This document shows, one piece after another, positions 41,167 through 42,769 of a stretch of DNA of 42,769 nt. Position 1 is the first letter of the stretch, and the number at the start of each line of letters is the position of its first letter. Under the pieces are notes generated by a model. The model saw only the letters and a program-made list of their open reading frames with translations. It searched no databases and was not told where the DNA came from. This DNA comes from Geomonas paludis (GTDB taxonomy: Bacteria; Desulfobacterota; Desulfuromonadia; Geobacterales; Geobacteraceae). The DNA lies in NCBI RefSeq assembly GCF_014193585.1, contig NZ_BLXY01000005.1:215001-257769 (forward strand). The letters run 5' to 3'. A program made the position numbers and the translations under genes.

Positions 41167-42068
41167 CGGACACTCCAAGTTACCTCGACCGGATATCCCT
41201 TGTTCTCGTAGTAGGCGCGCACCAGTTTACCCATATCAACTTGTTGCAGCAGGTTTGCTTCGGCCATCATGTGCAGAATCTCTCCCACCCCGGCAGCGTC
41301 TTCTCCCTGGCGATGGACCTCGATGAATACCCTTCCCTCTTTGACTCCCAGTTTCACGGGTTGGTTTATGATGGATACCCGGATCCCTTTGCGAACTTTG
41401 CCGAAGAGTGCCGCCATGTCCGCAGAATAAAGGCGCAGGCAACCATGGCTTGACCGTCGGCCAATGCCATAGGGACGGTTGGTACCGTGGATGAGGATGT
41501 CCTGTCGTGAAAGGCGCAGCGCATGCCGCCCCAAAGGGTTGCGCGCACCAGGAGCAACTACAGCGGGCAACTGCGGGCGTTGCCTGCGGATCGACTTTGG
41601 GACATGCCAGTACGGGTCAACGATCTTTTCCACCACATGGAAATATCCCAGTGGAGTGTCTGCACCTTCATCTCCAATGCCTATCGGAAAAGACTCAATG
41701 CGGGGGGCACCATCCGCTGGAAAATAAAACAGGCGCAATTCGGCCAGGTTCACGACAATGCAGGGTAGTTCTGGAACTGGCGGGGGAATCCAGGCCGAAG
41801 GTATGGTAATAACGGCGCCAGGTTTAGGGAGTACCGGATCGACGCCTTGATTGGCGTCCCGGATCTCGTTGTACCCCAGGTCGAACCTCCTGGCGATTTC
41901 TATGAGTGATTCCCCCTGGCGCACCTTGTACTGACTCAACGCTCCTACATAGCCACCCACGTAGACGGCCGGCCCGGAAACAGCCGGCTGAACTGGGCGC
42001 GCCGAAATGGACAGCAGCACGAACGCGGTCGCTACAACACCCAAAAGGGGCACAAGCCGGCTGGCCAT
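41160..42068 (-). CDS. L,D-transpeptidase with LysM domain (YkuD/ErfK family)
   Basis: A 302-aa exported cross-linking enzyme. Seen: an N-terminal signal or anchor (residues 1-25), a LysM-type peptidoglycan-binding domain (about 46-92, YKVRQGESLIEIARRFDLGYNEIRDANQG), the YkuD catalytic domain with H194 (ILIHGTN) and S207-HGC210 (SSHGCLRL), and a C-terminal extension of about 60 residues. It may form 3-3 cross-links or attach lipoproteins to peptidoglycan. It follows the small coiled-coil lipoprotein gene by 14 nt, which suggests that lipoprotein as a possible substrate (inference). No clear Shine-Dalgarno; coupling to the upstream gene is likely. Confidence 0.93.
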   Translation of the reverse strand: MASRLVPLLGVVATAFVLLSISARPVQPAVSGPAVYVGGYVGALSQYKVRQGESLIEIARRFDLGYNEIRDANQGVDPVLPKPGAVITIPSAWIPPPVPELPCIVVNLAELRLFYFPADGAPRIESFPIGIGDEGADTPLGYFHVVEKIVDPYWHVPKSIRRQRPQLPAVVAPGARNPLGRHALRLSRQDILIHGTNRPYGIGRRSSHGCLRLYSADMAALFGKVRKGIRVSIINQPVKLGVKEGRVFIEVHRQGEDAAGVGEILHMMAEANLLQQVDMGKLVRAYYENKGYPVEVTWSVRK

Positions 42069-42082
42069 GACAATAGACGTGG

Positions 42083-42421
42083 TTATTTTTTCTGCCCCAG
42101 CTCGAACATCTTTTCAGCTCTCTCTGCGGCCTGGGTGGCAGTGGTCGCGGCAGCCTCAGCTCTTTGCGCGCTGTCAGCGGCCCTCGCGGTAGCGTCATCG
42201 AGCATGGCCTTGTTGGCTAGTTGCGCCTGAGAGACTTGGCTCTCCAACGTTGCAAGCCTGCTCTCAAGAGAGTTCACGCGCTGGTCGAGTGAAGCCCCCT
42301 TGGTCTCCAGGACATCCACCCGGCAGGAGATGGGGTCGAGTTGCTTACTGACGTAGCCTTTGGTAACACAACCGGACATCATGAAGGCGACTGCAGAGAC
42401 GGCGAGTAAGGAGAGTTTCAA
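42083..42421 (-). CDS. Small alpha-helical lipoprotein (Lpp-like)
   Basis: A 112-aa lipoprotein: signal peptide with lipobox MSGC (C about residue 18), then coiled coil (VDVLETKGASLDQRVNSLESRLATLESQVSQAQ) and an alanine-rich helix ending AEKMFELGQKK. The layout resembles Braun-type lipoprotein (Lpp), including a C-terminal Lys, but it is longer and is not clearly the same family. The open frame extends 60 codons upstream, but TTG at 42421 is chosen since CGGAGG lies 6 nt before it and the signal peptide starts there. The L,D-transpeptidase gene follows after 14 nt. A candidate promoter lies directly upstream. Confidence 0.8.
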   Translation of the reverse strand: MKLSLLAVSAVAFMMSGCVTKGYVSKQLDPISCRVDVLETKGASLDQRVNSLESRLATLESQVSQAQLANKAMLDDATARAADSAQRAEAAATTATQAAERAEKMFELGQKK

Positions 42422-42456
42422 GAGTAACCTCCGTAGTGCAAAATTAACACCCGCCA

Positions 42457-42484
42457 ATTTTATCCGGCATGCCGTCATTTGCAA
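42457..42484 (-). promoter_or_regulatory. Candidate sigma-70 promoter of the lipoprotein-L,D-transpeptidase unit
   Basis: Minus strand TTGCAA (42484-42479), 16-nt spacer, TAAAAT (42462-42457); leader about 30 nt. By-eye call. Confidence 0.5.
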
Positions 42485-42523
42485 CGTAAAGGCCGACGAA
42501 GGGAGGGGAAAAGAAATGACATA

Positions 42524-42558
42524 CCCTCTTCCCCCGAAAGAGGGGCGGGGGGTGAGGG
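42524..42558. repeat. CCCTC...GAGGG-type intergenic repeat, second copy
   Basis: CCCTC and a GAGGGGC-G-GGGGGTGAGGG core share the arrangement of the repeat at 19920-20000. Non-coding. Confidence 0.6.
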
Positions 42559-42623
42559 CGCTGCCGCAGCGGGTGGAAAGAGCCGCGGCAACGAGCCGCA
42601 AACAAGCTAGCAGCCAGAACGCG

Positions 42624-42656
42624 AAAAAGCCCCGCCTGATTATCAGACGGGGCTTT
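42624..42656 (-). terminator. Terminator of the rRNA operon
   Basis: Minus strand AAGCCCCG-t-CTGATAATCAG-g-CGGGGCTT followed by TTT, right after the 5S rRNA. Confidence 0.9.
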
Positions 42657-42670
42657 CTCTATTAAATTCC

Positions 42671-42769
<99 letters not shown>

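Noticed and set aside
42422..42601. N-terminal extension of the coiled-coil lipoprotein
   Set aside because: It precedes the signal peptide and covers a repeat; the ribosome site points to TTG 42421.

Overview
The window reads as chromosomal DNA of a GC-rich Desulfuromonadota/Geobacter-type bacterium (Geobacter, Geomonas or Citrifermentans). Pointers are the gene set itself: a DUF1015 protein, a BCAM0308-type zinc protein, RtcB with archease, a DUF512 radical-SAM enzyme, an orphan Cas6-family protein, a small periplasmic c-type cytochrome and a mutL-miaA-hfq cluster. The species assignment is inference. Almost everything is housekeeping or envelope biology; no prophage, plasmid gene, complete insertion sequence or CRISPR array was seen. 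The right edge runs into a 5S rRNA on the minus strand, so an rRNA operon lies just outside.

Layout. 1-6 kb: malQ, a 53-aa protein, ftsH, then a tight minus-strand trio PilZ-HD hydrolase-Cas6-like. 6-10 kb: class II fructose-bisphosphate aldolase, a DUF4139-type exported protein, an FKBP lipoprotein and DUF1015. 10.3-18.3 kb: a long minus-strand run pgpH-ybeY-dgk/PAP2-corC-lnt-prfB-nlpC/P60 that joins c-di-AMP turnover, rRNA maturation, lipid recycling, lipoprotein acylation, translation termination and peptidoglycan hydrolysis; prfB carries the classical +1 frameshift. 18.5-21.6 kb: enolase, a pseudouridine synthase and pcm. 21.6-22.4 kb: a 770-bp gene-free stretch holding a candidate structured RNA followed by a terminator. 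22.4-27.9 kb: BCAM0308 protein, DUF3820, a four-domain S1 protein, a 57-aa protein, rtcB-archease, an HTH/zinc-ribbon protein and a triple-BON protein. 28.1-32.2 kb: a polar amino-acid ABC transporter whose permease has an N-terminal periplasmic TPR-like extension, diverging from a BioD-like/DRTGG protein. 32.2-37.0 kb: DUF512, hfq, miaA, mutL. 37.1-42.8 kb: a D,D-carboxypeptidase, YjbQ, a response regulator with a REC-PAS-PP2C phosphatase, a monohaem cytochrome, an L,D-transpeptidase, a small coiled-coil lipoprotein and the 5S rRNA.

Most notable observations: (1) an orphan Cas6-family RAMP protein in a three-gene unit with an HD hydrolase and a PilZ protein, with no other cas gene or array in the window; (2) an unassigned structured-RNA candidate at 22012-22253; (3) three genes without Shine-Dalgarno sequences, each with a -10 box exactly 7 nt before its ATG, suggesting leaderless transcripts; (4) a perfect 16-bp dyad inside the spacer of the S1-gene promoter; (5) a 113-nt pgpH/ybeY overlap in which the pgpH tail is overprinted on the conserved ybeY start. 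Promoter and RNA calls were made by eye and have not been tested by computation.
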